DNA of 64,000 bases, taken from the NCBI GenBank assembly GCA_951799445.1, contig OX637296.1, forward strand, positions 13,144,001 to 13,208,000. Direction: 5' to 3'. The notes under the pieces were generated by a model. That model had not been told where the DNA came from, searched no databases, and saw only the letters and a list, made by a program, of their open reading frames with translations. Below are positions 24,537-36,425 of the stretch, in pieces (position 1 is the stretch's first letter; each line of letters starts with the position of its first letter). Position numbers and translations under genes: made by a program. The DNA comes from Pseudisothecium myosuroides (lineage: Eukaryota; Streptophyta; Bryopsida; Hypnales; Lembophyllaceae).

Positions 24537-25148
24537 CACTCCTTTTGGGAGGTTTTGACACTCCGCTCATGAAGTTTGCTCTGCTGGAGGAAGTTTGATC
24601 TACGTCATGCTTGAAAGACAGAACGAAAACTGGGCAACATCACCGTGTCGACTTGGATGTGGATCATGAAGCTTTGAACGATCTTGCCTGGTTACTCAAA
24701 CAATCTGCTCTGCAATTTGTTCTGCAAGAGATTCCAAGTCTGAATTTTCCAGTCAGGAATGTTGAATAGATATCAACCATGTCTATCGTAAGACAGTGCA
24801 ACTAAAACGAAGTACAATCAGACTCTGAAATGATGAAATCACCATGTGATAAGGATGCATGGTTTGCTAATCATTATTATAATTAAATCAAGCAGAACAC
24901 ATGATTAGAGTTCATGGTCGGAGGGCTAAAACCAAAAAAAGGGTTCTCTCAAAGCCCCGATTGTCCAAGAGATAATTTAAAAATTCCATGGATTAGTCTT
25001 CGATGGGAAGAGTCTCGAGTTGAGCTACCAATGTCACGAGACACATACGTACAAAACAGGTACCATCGGCATTAGCCTTTCTAGAAAACCTGATTCAAAA
25101 ACGTTTTAACTTCATATATGAATCAGCCAGCGTTGATCAACAATAGAA
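24537..25148. other. Shared 3-prime flank of the convergent gene pair
   Basis: This 0.6 kb lies between the stop of the coiled-coil gene and the stop of the RWP-RK gene. It is well kept at 45788-46561 in the other copy, including 'gaaaactgggcaacatcaccg' and 'gttctctcaaagccccgattg'. It probably holds both 3-prime untranslated regions, which may overlap. No further gene was seen. Confidence 0.5.
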
Positions 25149-27656
25149 TCACGACTTGGAAACAGCCATGCTGCCTTCACAAGTCACAATAGCTGGAGCA
25201 TAAGCCTTGCCTTGCAGCTTTTCCTTCAGCAGCAAGTCCCCGCAGTTCGTACACCGTGGCTCCGTCCCCGGCTCCGTCTTGGGACGCTTGGTACTCGGTT
25301 CAGCATCAGTGGCACCCTCCTCCTCTAACGCCATTTTTCCGTCCCCAATCCCCTCCTCACCAATCTCTTTGTTCGGAGTCGTGTTGTTGTCATTCTTGGT
25401 CACAGTCATGCTGCCTTCACATGTCACAATAGCCTTGCCTTTCAGCTGTCTCTTTAGCAGCTCTTCCCGCAGAGTCATGTTGTTGCCATTATGTGCCTGC
25501 ACAACACTCTCAGGAACCTCACGTCCTGCCACGTTAAAAATATCGTGCACCTCGGGCAACAACCCCTCAAGGTCACTGGCCTTCATCTCAGTGTCCCTGG
25601 AACCCAAGCGCGAACGTGCCCGCAGCAATCGACGAGGACTTGGCCGGATATTATACCTGCGGGGGCTCGGACGGGCACACTTCTTGTCAGCATTTGTTGT
25701 TGTCAGGTTTTCAGGAGTGCCGTCATCCGTGCAGTTGACGAGCTGCGGCTTTCGCTTTAGCTGCTTCTTTGCTTTGTCTGCCCGGGTGGTCCCCGTACTG
25801 TTTTTGCGAGCGGATGGGGGTGCAATTCCGGAGGTAAGGCTTGGTTGGTTACCGGTGTTGATGTCATGGCGACCACGGTTACGGTGTCCGGAGCGCCAGC
25901 CATGCTGGGAGTAGAGATGCTTGTATACACTCTTTGTAAGATCTGCTGGAGAATGCTGCACACATCAAGTACAGAACGATCCAATTATATCATCAGCAAG
26001 CTAGGTGATCATCAGCAGTCTAAGTACAGTACAATAAGCATGGTCAAACGATCAGCAAGTAGATGGTCATCAATATAGGTAACGGCAGCATGTTTAATTG
26101 TGAAATTTGATATCGGTCGTGAAATCCTTGTAAACTTTGCTCATGCATTACCAACAGAATGCAAGGTGGGTGGGTGGGTGGGTTCATATATGGTACCATT
26201 TTTTCTGTGATCTGCGCAGGAGTGCCGTGGCAAAGTTCGTTCAACTCCTGCTGCAGCTTTGGTATTTCGGACCTCAGGCCAGCAACTTTGATGTTGACAG
26301 AATCAGCTGCCTGGCGCTCTAGCCCTTCGATTGTGCTCTCTAAGCCCCTGACCTGGATGCAGATTAACGGTCAAAACAAGTTAGGACGAGAAGCTATTAA
26401 TATTCGTACCAATATAAGTGTGTATGAGCCAGTCTGGAACGTCAATTTCGATAAATTGGCGATGTTCGCAAAGCCAAAACTTGTGACATATATCTTCGCA
26501 AAGTTCTAATTCAGGCCACCAACTAGGGCAGGTACAGATTCTGGGTTCAGGCCGTTTTTCCTGAACCGCGCCAAAGTCTTGGCTATTGGACACAAGAGCG
26601 GTAATTTCGTTAAATTGAACACATCGCAACTGGAGTGAAAGCGTGGTAGTTCAAATGCCATAATCCAATATTCTTACAAAAGCTCAGCCTCAATGTCATC
26701 TCGAATGAACAAGCCAGTTTGAGTTCAATATAGTGAAAAAAAAATTACAGGGACTCTCAGTGTGCATTAGCAAGTCATGATACAGGAGGCTCTGCAGGAG
26801 TATGTGCAGTCCACACCAATTCAGCACGCAGGCAAGCATGAGCAAGTCCTGCATCGGGAAAAAGGATGACAGATGTACGTATACATGACACTAAGGTGCC
26901 TGGTCGATTTCGAACTCAAAATGGAACTTGAAGGATATAATAATTCAGAAGTCTAGTGTCTACCTTACGGCCAGGCCAGCGATGAAGTCCAAAGAACCGA
27001 CACGCTTTCTTTAATGACGTCTTCGAGATCCCCAGCTTCTGAGCAGCATCGGAAAGATGCAGACCAAAAAGCGGGGAAATGTCCGGAAACGTCAGTTCAA
27101 GAGCTTCTCCCTGCAGTCGCAAATGGGCAAAGCAACAATGCGAGCACCAAACGTACAGCAAATCAGTAGTTACCCCAAATTAAAGAAAATGAAAGCGGAA
27201 AGAATTAATATGAGTTACATGCATACATGAGCGGATTTTCAAAGTCAATGAAAGCATTAATCTCACATTCTTGCTCTTCCGCTTGACGTTAAACACAGGC
27301 TCGGTTGCACGGCCGTCGGAGTTCTCGCCCCCCACAACATCGCAATTGGATGGCACCATGCTGTTGCACTCACTCGCCAACAACAAAGTCTTGTCTTTCT
27401 CTGGACTCCCACTGACTCCAGTCTTGTTCACATTGGTAGCTTTGGCGGAGCCATTCTCCAACACAGCATCGACCGGGTCGTGAGTGTCCTTCTGTCCTTC
27501 GGCGTCGCTGGTCGGTGATGCAACAGCGGGTCCATTGACGGGTCTACAAGCCAATGCCAGCTCCACGACGCTGGTTGTGTTGCATTCTGGGCAAGAGAAG
27601 TTGAACGCACAAGTGAGCGAGCGATTGACGGGTCCAGAAGCCAATGCCAGCTCCAT
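25149..27656 (-). CDS. RWP-RK domain transcription factor (copy A)
   Basis: Four exons on the minus strand: 27656-27267, 27110-26964, 26352-26197 and 25955-25149, all phase 0 with GT-AG sites, about 499 residues. The second exon is the RWP-RK domain (about residues 131-179): FGLHLSDAAQKLGIS, then LKKACR, then FGLHRWPGRK. It keeps the conserved Cys and Gly before the RWPxRK motif. This family binds DNA; members act in nitrogen responses (NLP type) and in egg or gamete development (RKD type, and algal MID). The third exon continues as a leucine-patterned helix (LESTIEGLERQ, IPKLQQELNEL), as is usual after this domain. The long last exon is basic then acidic, with RPSPRR repeated and the block GKA..IVTCEGSM twice. 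No PB1 or GAF-like region is visible, favouring an RKD-like protein. The frame stays open upstream of the chosen ATG to an in-frame TAG near 27750, which abuts an acceptor-like AG, so an upstream exon is possible. Confidence 0.8.
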
Positions 27657-27720
27657 GACGCTCGTTGTGTTGCATTGTGGGCAACAGAAGTTGAACGCAC
27701 AAGCGAATGAGCGGAAGTCT
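27541..27720 (-). repeat. 90-base tandem duplication within the first RWP-RK exon
   Basis: Two units, 27631-27720 and 27541-27630, are offset by exactly 90 bases, so the frame is kept. Each encodes CAFNF.CP.CNTTSV.ELALA..PVN. The CPxC spacing with a cysteine before it looks like a possible metal-binding knuckle, but that is speculation. The paralogue at 48.3 kb has a single unit. The upstream unit lies partly before the chosen ATG, which argues that translation may start further upstream. Confidence 0.7.
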
Positions 27721-27740
27721 TCAGCAGCATCCTCATTACA

Positions 27741-28185
27741 AGGCCTTGCCTATCAAATTCATAAACATCATAAACTTTAGAGGACTACACAAATCATAAA
27801 CTCTATAGTATCTTATATCAGGCCATCAAACCATCAAATCTATCAAGTCACCTCAATACTACACAATAAACTTTGCATATAGGTCTTTTCTACAAACTAA
27901 TATAAATCACATCAAGCTCATTACATGGTTTGATTTCCAACAAAATGAAAATGCCAACTAACTAGAAAGTTCAAACTATTATGTCATATACTAAATTCTG
28001 CAAGCAGTTTGCTTTAGAATCCTAAAAAATATAATTTGTCAAATTCTTGGAGATTTGTAATGGTGAATTAAACAAAGAGGTTGTAAACCTCACCTGCACC
28101 CAAACAATCAAATGAACACAACCTTAGCTTGAATGTGCATGCAAGGTATGTTTAGCTTAAAACAGAGTGTTATTGCAATCACAAT
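27741..28185. other. Upstream flank of RWP-RK copy A, no gene seen
   Basis: A/T-rich sequence without repeats or coding signal. It should contain the promoter and any upstream exon of the minus-strand RWP-RK gene. No clear TATA box could be chosen among many AT-rich words. Confidence 0.35.
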
Positions 28186-29035
28186 GAAAAAACAACCAAG
28201 GGACCTCTGGAAACTAAACAACTAATCATAGTCTAACAAATTTGTAAAACACAAGACTTGTGAAGAAGCCATCTCCTAATAAAACAACCAACAAACCTTA
28301 AGAAACTATTAAACAACTAATTATCATAGTCTAATAAATTTGTAAAACAAAAGAGACCTGTGAAGAAGCCATCTCCTAAAAAAAAACCCAACAAACTTTA
28401 AGAAACTAAACAACTAATCATAGTCTAACAAATTTGTAAAACACACAAGACCTGTGAAGAAGGCATCTTCTAAAAAAAAATCAACAAACCTCAAGAAACT
28501 AAACAACTAATCATAATCTAACAAATTTGTAAAACCGGCACAAGACCTGTGAAGAGGCCATTTCCTAAAATAAGCCCAACAATCCTAAAGAAATTGAACA
28601 ACAAATCATAGTCTAACAAATTTGTAAAACGCAAAAAACTTGTGAAGAAGCTATCTCCTAAAAAAAGTCAACCAACAAACCTAAAGAAATTGAACAACTA
28701 ATCATAGTTTAACAAATTTGTAAACACAAGAGACCTGTGAAGAAGCCATTTCCTAAAAACCAACCAACAAACCTCAAGAAACTGAACAACTAATTGTAGT
28801 CTAACAGATTTGTAAAACACAAGACCTGTGAAGAAGCCATCTCCTAAAAAAACAACCAACAAACCTCAAGAAACTGAACAACTAATCATAGTCTAACAGA
28901 TTTGTAAAACACAAGACCTGTGAAGAAGCCATTTCTTAAAGAACAACCAACAAACCTCAAGAAACTAAACAACAAATCATAGTCTAACAAATTTGTAAAA
29001 CACACAAGACCTGTGAAGAAGCCATCTTCTCAAAA
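28186..29035. repeat. Minisatellite, about nine units of 87-101 bases
   Basis: The unit contains, in order, 'caacaaacctcaagaaact', 'aacaactaatcatagtc', 'taacaaatttgtaaaac' and 'acaagacctgtgaagaagcc'. Units differ mainly in the length of an A/C-rich joint. Stops occur in the frames checked and there is no dyad or conserved short repeat with unique spacers, so it is neither coding nor CRISPR-like. A single eroded unit lies near 30290-30390, in the same direction. Confidence 0.85.
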
Positions 29036-29448
29036 CACCCGTAGAAACCGAATACTAGCAATCACAACTTGTACAAGTTTTAGAATGGCCATAGCCACAA
29101 ATATATATATATTTCAAATCCTCATCCATAACCATGACACGGTTCATCCATGTGAATTCATTAGGCAGAGCTAATTTTAGTGGTATTCAATGAGGAAGAA
29201 GGATCTAGTCAAATCTTTTAAATTTGAACCACAAGTTGTCAAAATGGCGGGGCCTAATTCAAACTTCCTCACCAACCAAATAAATTAAGTCTGTGTATTC
29301 AAATTACAAGCCCCCATCCATAAATATGGTATGGGATCACTATGTCACCTGACATGACAAAGACTTATCTTTGGTACCAATATGTGACTTAAAAAAATAA
29401 TCTGAAAATACATATGACCCAACCATGCAGATACTAGCAAAAATAAAG

Positions 29449-29450
<2 letters not shown>

Positions 29451-29481
<31 letters not shown>

Positions 29482-29497
29482 TAGATAGATAGATAGA
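29451..29497. repeat. Microsatellite (AT)n followed by (GATA)n
   Basis: A run of about fourteen AT dinucleotides passes into five GATA units and then a short CA run. This is simple-sequence DNA. Confidence 0.9.
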
Positions 29498-32396
29498 CAC
29501 ACACATACATGGCCATAACGTCCATTCTAATATGTTATTAGATGAAAGGGAGGATGGAAGGGACAAAATTACTACAATCATAAATAGTTAAAATCTAAAA
29601 TATTTTATATTCACCAAATAATTGAAATAGCTACAGATATTAACTTCTTATCTATTAAATTATATAAATATTTATAAAGAACACCCCTCTTTTATAAATA
29701 CCATTAAATTTTTTTGAAGAAGTGTAACTATCCTAACCTCTGTTGAAATATAAAATTATACAAAAATAAACAAGAGTGAGGGTTTAGGATTTAGATAACC
29801 AAGGTGGGTGGAAGGAACATTATCATATAGGGCCTTTTCTATAAATTTCAAAACAATCATAGACTATACATATTTAATAGTTTTCAAACTTTAATTGATA
29901 AGAAATAAACTCCTCTGTCAATTAAAGCCATCAACTCAACAAAGTCATCAAATCATTTCCAACACTTCTTACTACACTTTAACAAAGAAGTGTTTCCAAT
30001 AGACCAAACAAAGATCACATGAAGATCATTACATGGTAGTATTCTCAACAAATGTTAGGATGTCAGGTAACTAGAGGCTAACTAATCATGCCACATACTA
30101 AATCCTGTCGAGTATGATTTAGAACCCCCAAGAGAGAAAAGTTGTCATAATTTTGGAATAATCTATTTCGGTGTAACTAAAGAGGCTATGAAGCTTAAAT
30201 GCATCCACACAATCCAACAAATATGCAATTAGTCAAAATTGTGCATGCAAGGTGTCTACAACTCACAGCATCATGTCATTGCAATCACAATAGAAAAAAC
30301 ACCAAGAAATTCAAAACCTCATATACCAAAATGACCAACAAATCATAGTCTAACAAATTGTGATTCACAAGGGACCTGTGAAGATGCCATTTCTTTCTTC
30401 ACACTTACAGTCACTTCCAACACCTTCGTGTAAAGCTTAGCCCACAATCCAAAATGTATAGGCATAAAAAACTAAAGAGAGATTTTAGCTAACTATTTAT
30501 ATCCTTTCTATGCCTTGGGAGCTAAGGAAGAGTACCTTGAATTCCAAAAAACCTATTTTTGGATCCAAGGAAAGATGCCTTGGACACCAAGCAAATAGAA
30601 ATGGTCAAGTCAAATCTTCATAATCTAGATGGCGACCTTCTTTTGTGGATTGAAACCTCCATTTTGCATGGTCAATTAATGCCTATGATCAAATAGAATC
30701 CACTAATTTCAAATTAATAGCCACCATCCATTGACATGGCATGGTACAAACATAAAATGACCCAGACATGTTTGACTTCAAGACTACTAATATGGGAGAA
30801 GGAGGAAGAACTAATCATATCAAATTTTCTAGAGCCAAATTTACACCCTCGTGGTTAAAACTAATTCACAAATTATATCTTGTGATTAAATTAGGACCGC
30901 TTCTACAAATCTTATATATTAGATATGGTTCATCTATATGATGTAAAACCATGGATAGATTTAAAAAGATACTAGTATGCCATACATGTGGACTTACAAT
31001 ATTCAAAATAATAGTAAAACCAATTTTCAAATCTTTGAATTTATATTTTTCTAGAAATTTTGAAATTCAATATCTTTTCTATCGTGAGTAGAAACACTAC
31101 AAAACAATGGAAGAGTATAAGGTCTTTGTTGCAATGCGAAAAGTTGCATTTTTATATGAATAGAAAGTTTTATGCACACAAGAGGGCAAGGACTTTGTTT
31201 TGTAGCATTTGGACATGCGATGTAAAAGCTATGGTTTCTTCAAAAATAAAAGATAATTTACTTCAATTTTTTTAATTCAAAAATAATTCAAAAATCCATA
31301 ACTTTCACACTGTAGGTCCAAACACCACAAAACAAAGTCCATGCACCCCTTTTTGAAGAGAGCTTTTCAAAAATACCAAGAACGTGGCTAGGGGACTTAT
31401 GATTTCTTAAATCTCAGCATATCAAACAAACAAAACAAACAACCTAATTTAAAGTATAAATTTTTTAAATTTGTAAACACTTTAAAATTCAATATCTTTT
31501 ATGCACAAAAGAGTGCAAAGGTTTTATTTTGTGGCGTTTTGATAAGCAATGTAAAAGTTATGTTTTTTCCAAAATAAGAGATAATTTAATTCAATTTTAG
31601 AATTCATAAAAACTTTGAAATTCAATAACTTCTACACCGCATATCCAAATGCCACAAAACAAAGTCTGTACACCCCTCCTTGCCAAGAGCATTTTTACAG
31701 TACCAAGAATGTCACTGAATGCCTTATGGTTTATTAGATCTTAGCGTATCAAACAAAAAAACAATCTAAGTTAAGATATAGATATATAATGGTATCCATA
31801 GAAGGATAAATAGTTACCTATTTGGAAATTATTCTTTAGTATAATAAATTCATTCCAAAGGAGACAATCATGTAAGATAATTCTATGCTAATAGATTCAA
31901 TTCCAAACTCAATAACACAATCCAACTACCCAAGGATACATAATCACTTATTTAATTTTTGCTTTATGATTCATCCAATTTTTATGACAAAACACCAAGT
32001 CAGTATGAACATACACACTTTGAATCAATCAACTTGGCCTTTCACACACAATTTGACTCCATGCACACAATTCTCAATTTCAATTATCACAATCCTAATT
32101 AGTACATTTACAACCACACTACAAACAAACGCAATCACTTGTTCTCCTCAAATACAATTACATATATAAACCAACATAGCATAACTTAATTTCATTCATC
32201 ATTCATCGTTTACAATTTTAGTTTTCTTTATCATTCTTTGTCACTTCCAAACAAACAAACAAACAAAATGCAACCAACTTGGGCTGGGACTCACACGCGC
32301 ATTTTATAGTAGGTGGCAACGACCACCTAGAAGGAAGCTAAATAGCCAACATTGACACTGTTTCAATTCCAACTCAACAGAAAGACCTCACAACCC
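29498..32396. other. AT-rich spacer with internal direct repeats
   Basis: No gene was seen. Around 31060-31450 and 31485-31790 two diverged direct copies share 'ttgaaattcaatatctttt', 'tttattttgtggcgtttt' and 'ccacaaaacaaagtc' blocks, related to the fragment at 14270-14520. The stretch 31885-32169 is open on the plus strand but is Thr/Asn/Ile-rich through AT bias and has no codon or splice support. Confidence 0.45.
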
Positions 32397-32400
32397 TTAA

Positions 32401-33237
32401 CCCCTCAAGGACCAGCCTATCATTTTTAGTATTATAGAATTTTTGGGTAGGTATGTGTGACTAGAGATTTACATATTTTAGGCTGAATTTTTAGTAGAAG
32501 GTGGGGACGAGGAATATCTTTATATGCACTAAACTTCATGACATTTGGAAATAGGAGTCAAAAGTTATGGCCTAATATATATTTTTTTGTAATTGGGAAG
32601 TCCGGGCAGATAAAAAAAAATCACATTTTGATCAATGAGTCAAAAGTTATGAGGAATTTTAGTTTGCAGGCAATTATGGATTCTCTACTCTAAAATAAAC
32701 TTTGAAGTTGTTTATTTCACTCAATTTTCAATATTTTTGGAAAAAAATAAAATCACAAGATGTAGATTGATTATTACAACATTACAACCATTGGAACTGA
32801 CATTTTTCAATTCTATAATTAAACTCTTAACAATTTTGTATTTTGAATCATTTTCTACTTTTTCCTATTTCCTATTTTTTTCCTATATGTTGTAGAATTC
32901 CAAATGATTTGAAATTTTTTAAGCATGTAACCAACTTGTTCAAAAAAAAGAATTCAAAGAAGCACCCCAATTTTGGACATTTTTCATAGAAAAGTGAGCT
33001 TGTAAAGTGCAGCTGCCTTGTTTTTTGCAGGGCCAAAAAAATGATTTTAATGAATTAGAATGTTTATATCTTGCAATTCACGCGGTGGAAATTTTTGAAA
33101 CTTTTACCACGTGTTCTCAAGTCAGCATACTATAAGATCCTATATTACATGTGTCCAAAAAGTTTTTTTTCAAAAATTTGGTACTTGTACTAAAAATGGC
33201 AATTTTCAGTGAAAACATAGTCATGGAACTTTAGGAG
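32401..33237. mobile_element. TTAA-flanked non-autonomous element (piggyBac-like MITE)
   Basis: TTAA at 32397-32400 and 33238-33241 flanks 837 bases. The left end is CCCCTCAAGGACC, and the complement of the right end is CTCCTAAAGTTCC. The interior is a distinct subgroup, closest to the split element at 4841-6430, and includes 'attacaacattacaaccattgg'. It has no open frame of note. Confidence 0.7.
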
Positions 33238-33241
33238 TTAA

Positions 33242-34898
33242 CATCCAATCCACATAACAATCCAAATTGGTGACTTGCCCAATCACTACACTTTACTTTG
33301 CACTAGCAAAATGAAAACTGGACACTATCAAAAATTCCAAGTAAATGTCTACATTCTACAGTATCCAAAGATGGTCAAATCATAAACCTTGGTGCCATTA
33401 TTTATAATAATTAGAAGAAAACAAACAACAAGGAGGAAGGGACTTTCAAGCTAGACCCGCAATGGTGGGTAATTAAAACACTTTAATCCATCTAAGATCT
33501 ATAAAATAAAATAGCCTTAGAAATAGGCTACTAAAACTGGTAAATGCTCAAATCTTTAAAATGCATCCCACCAAATTTTTCAAAAATAAGCAAATCTAAA
33601 AAGGCCTTGTAAAAATAGGCTTGTAAATTGCCTTAGACATTTAAAAGGGCTATAAACATCATAATTTTTCCAAAGGAATAAACATCCACCATTTTCTTTG
33701 TCAAAAACTATAAAACAACAAATGTAATAAGATAGAGGATTTTGGATTTAGAATTTTGGATTCTAGGGTCTAGGGTTCAAATTTAGATTTGAGGGTTTAG
33801 GATTTTAGCCCAAAAGGCATTTGTCTATTATTATAAATTATGTGGGACTTCATTTATGTTGGACATAAAAAAATATCTAATTTATATAGCTATCTACTTT
33901 GGCTAGTATGTTTAATATGATTATTTTGTCTTACTTTTCTTTGTATTATATATCTATACAAGTATATTTAAGAATAAAATGCATGGTATGACATTTTGAA
34001 TTGTTATATGTAAATAAGTAAGCCTGATTTTTATTTGGTACTTTAGAGTTTCTAGGAAGTTCAATTATTGTGAGCTATCAATTTGTCATTTTGAACTCAT
34101 AGGTAGATTATTACAAGGAATAGTGGTACTAAATATTTGTTACATGAAAAGTGCCAAATCTTTTTTTTGCAATAACTTCTAAAGCATGACTTGCATGAAA
34201 TTTGAAATTTTTATTGGAAATATATATCTTGAGCTTATTCATATCTCATATTTTTTAGAAATTAAAAAAAAACATTTTATATTTAAAAATCAATTAAATT
34301 AATATGTTACTTTTTTATTTTTAGAGGTTTTGACTACTATAGAGTCCCCAAATTCAATGATTTAGAGATGGAATTTCTATGGTCTACTTGCGTAGTAGGA
34401 ACTCAAATTTCTAGCAAGGGAAATTTAAAAAAACTTATTTCGTGTTGTCTACGTCCATGCAAAGAGGGCTCTATTGCACGCGTAATTCTAAAAAATTTAG
34501 ATGGTTTCAAGATCAAATTTTTATTGAAATTTCTTTACCATGAAGTCTTCTATTTGAATTTTTTCTATTTTTTTTCTATTTTTTACAAATTAAAATGTCA
34601 AAGTATGTATTTTCTTCCAAATTTTAGCTCACTCTTTTTTGTGAATAACTTTTGACCTAGATTTTTTTTAGGTCTAAATTTTTTGTGATATTCTATTTTT
34701 AGTGTTATACTAATTATCCTTATTTTATTTTATTTTTAAAAATTCATTTGCAAAAGCTCATGATGAGTACTAGAGTAGTAGCCAAAAACAGCTAAAGTGG
34801 AATAAAAACAGACACTCTTTCTTGCAACAACTCAGGTTTCCTTTCGTTCATGTTTTGCAAATTAAGTAAATATTATATATAGTATTTTTCAAAAATAA
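33242..34898. other. AT-rich spacer, no gene seen
   Basis: Simple A/T-rich DNA. A frame of 95 codons at 34368-34655 is Phe/Leu/Lys-rich, without splice context or recognisable domain, and is not called as a gene. A short stretch near 33750-33790 repeats 'taggatttt' and 'tagggttcaaattt' words. Confidence 0.4.
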
Positions 34899-36425
34899 TG
34901 TAAAACCAAAATAGGATTGGTACATGACAATATAGCATTTGGTCTAATATAAAGTGTTATATCTAGAATTACTTTAAAATCCACCTGTAAATAGGTTAGA
35001 AATTGGGAATTAATAAGATTTGAAGAATTTGAGTAATGTTGCCTATAATGGCCTAAACCTACCATGCATGCGACTAATTATAGATAAATTGGTCTAAAAG
35101 AACCCCAATGAGATCCTGAAGTCAGTTCCTAAAGATAGATTTTAATTTCCCCATAGTATTGAAGAAACAGTGGAAATACCAATTGTTAGCTTGTAGGAGT
35201 TATCACCTCAAGATGGACTAGTAGAGGGAATCTACTACCAAAGGATAGTTATTTGGGATTGAAGTCACGCTAAGGACTCAACGACAAAATTGATTTGTCA
35301 AGATTTGCGTCCGTGTTAAAGATTTTTTGGTTACCAATGTTTTAAAGAGAAAGCGAGATTTTATCCTCCTTATTCAAATGTGAAAAGTAAAAAAGTAAGC
35401 TTTCACATCTTTTATAAAATTTCAAATTTTTTTGACTTTCAAAAGATTTTCTTCTAGACAGTCAACCGCCAAAACTATGATGAGAAATTCATATAAATTA
35501 TTCAGATTGCAGTAAAATCTTGTTAAAAATTAGACTAGATTCTATTATATTAATAAGATGCTTTAACAAGTTTCAAGACATTCCAAAAGCCAGAAGTATC
35601 TGAACCGACAAGATTCTTTGATTACTGATAAATTTAAAGATTACAATAAAGTTGACCATTTTCTTGGGAGCATACAAAACTGGAATGGGGTCAAAGTTAG
35701 GTCTTTTTTTACTTCCTCATAACTCCTAAAGATCCTAGGCTAATTTACTCCCTCATAATTCCTAAAGATCCTAGGCTAATTACTTTAAATTAAAAAGTCA
35801 AATTTTAAAAATTGGATTTTTACCCCTTTTTTGGTTTTAAGTTGGTGCTAGGTTCCAATGAGGTTTTTGAGATAGAAAAAGGAGTGAAGGTTTTTTTTGA
35901 CTAGAAATGTTTTATTAAAGCAAATGGCGCAATCTATTTGTAATTTGAAATTAGTCTTCAAAACTTAGAGTTTTGGACCTGTGTAGAATAAAAAAATTCT
36001 AGAAAATAAGGATGAAAATCCTAAGTAAAAGATTTACTTAGGAAAAAATAAGAGGAGGTGGGTGCCCTTGGAGGAGTACAAAAAAACACCCATTTTCCTC
36101 TCAAACCACCCTTTATAGTCATTTTTTGGCACAAAGTATACTATTGGGTCCATTTAGTTGGATTTTGGCTGTTTTGAGCCAAGTTGTCAATTGTGTGTGT
36201 TTTTGGAGCATTTCAAGCTCCATTTGCTGTTGTTTTGACAAGCTTTGAAAGCCACTTGAGGTTCCTTCAAATCTTACAATTGTGTTTGGTGGTTGATGAA
36301 AGTTGTTGTTACTAACTTCGTTGAGTTTTGGAACTTGTTTAATTGGTTGTACTAATCCTATTGTAGAACCAACTCCTAGTGCACCTTGGTGATGTTGCTT
36401 TGGAGGGCCTTTAGCTTTTATTTTT
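34899..36425 (+). repeat. LTR-like dispersed repeat, copy 1
   Basis: The 1.5 kb block matches 52028-53545 in the same orientation and at almost the same length. Shared blocks in order: 'gtaaaaccaaaatagg', 'ttgtaggagttat', 'ctcaagatgga', 'gtcaaccgccaaa', 'gaaccgacaagattct', 'gggagcatacaaaa', 'aaagatcctaggctaat' (here itself tandemly doubled) and 'gtccatttagttgga'. The order and a length of 1-2 kb would fit a retrotransposon LTR plus leader, but no terminal TG..CA, primer site or polymerase frame was found. Confidence 0.5.

Larger units (their letters stand above)
22545..27740. repeat. Duplicated segment, copy A (coiled-coil gene plus RWP-RK gene)
   Basis: Matches 43806-48470 in the same orientation. 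The left limit is sharp: 'cggtaggatcagct' at 22545 equals 43806, inside the first intron of the coiled-coil gene. The right limit fades near the start of the RWP-RK gene (a 'gtcttcag' block near 27718 matches one near 48434). Introns differ by many small indels, so the duplication is not very recent. Confidence 0.85.

Noticed and set aside
25207..25914. A 235-codon open frame on the plus strand
   Set aside because: It is the antisense shadow of the RWP-RK last exon, which has splice sites, a paralogue and a domain context; the plus-strand frame has none of these.
28186..29035. Regular repeats that could suggest a CRISPR array
   Set aside because: The whole 90-base unit is conserved with no short repeat separated by unique spacers, and the setting is eukaryotic.
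31885..32169. A 94-codon plus-strand frame rich in Thr, Asn and Ile
   Set aside because: Composition is explained by AT-rich sequence with few stops; no start or splice context and no similarity recognised.
34368..34655. A 95-codon plus-strand frame
   Set aside because: Phe/Leu/Lys-rich low-complexity product typical of T-rich DNA; no domain.
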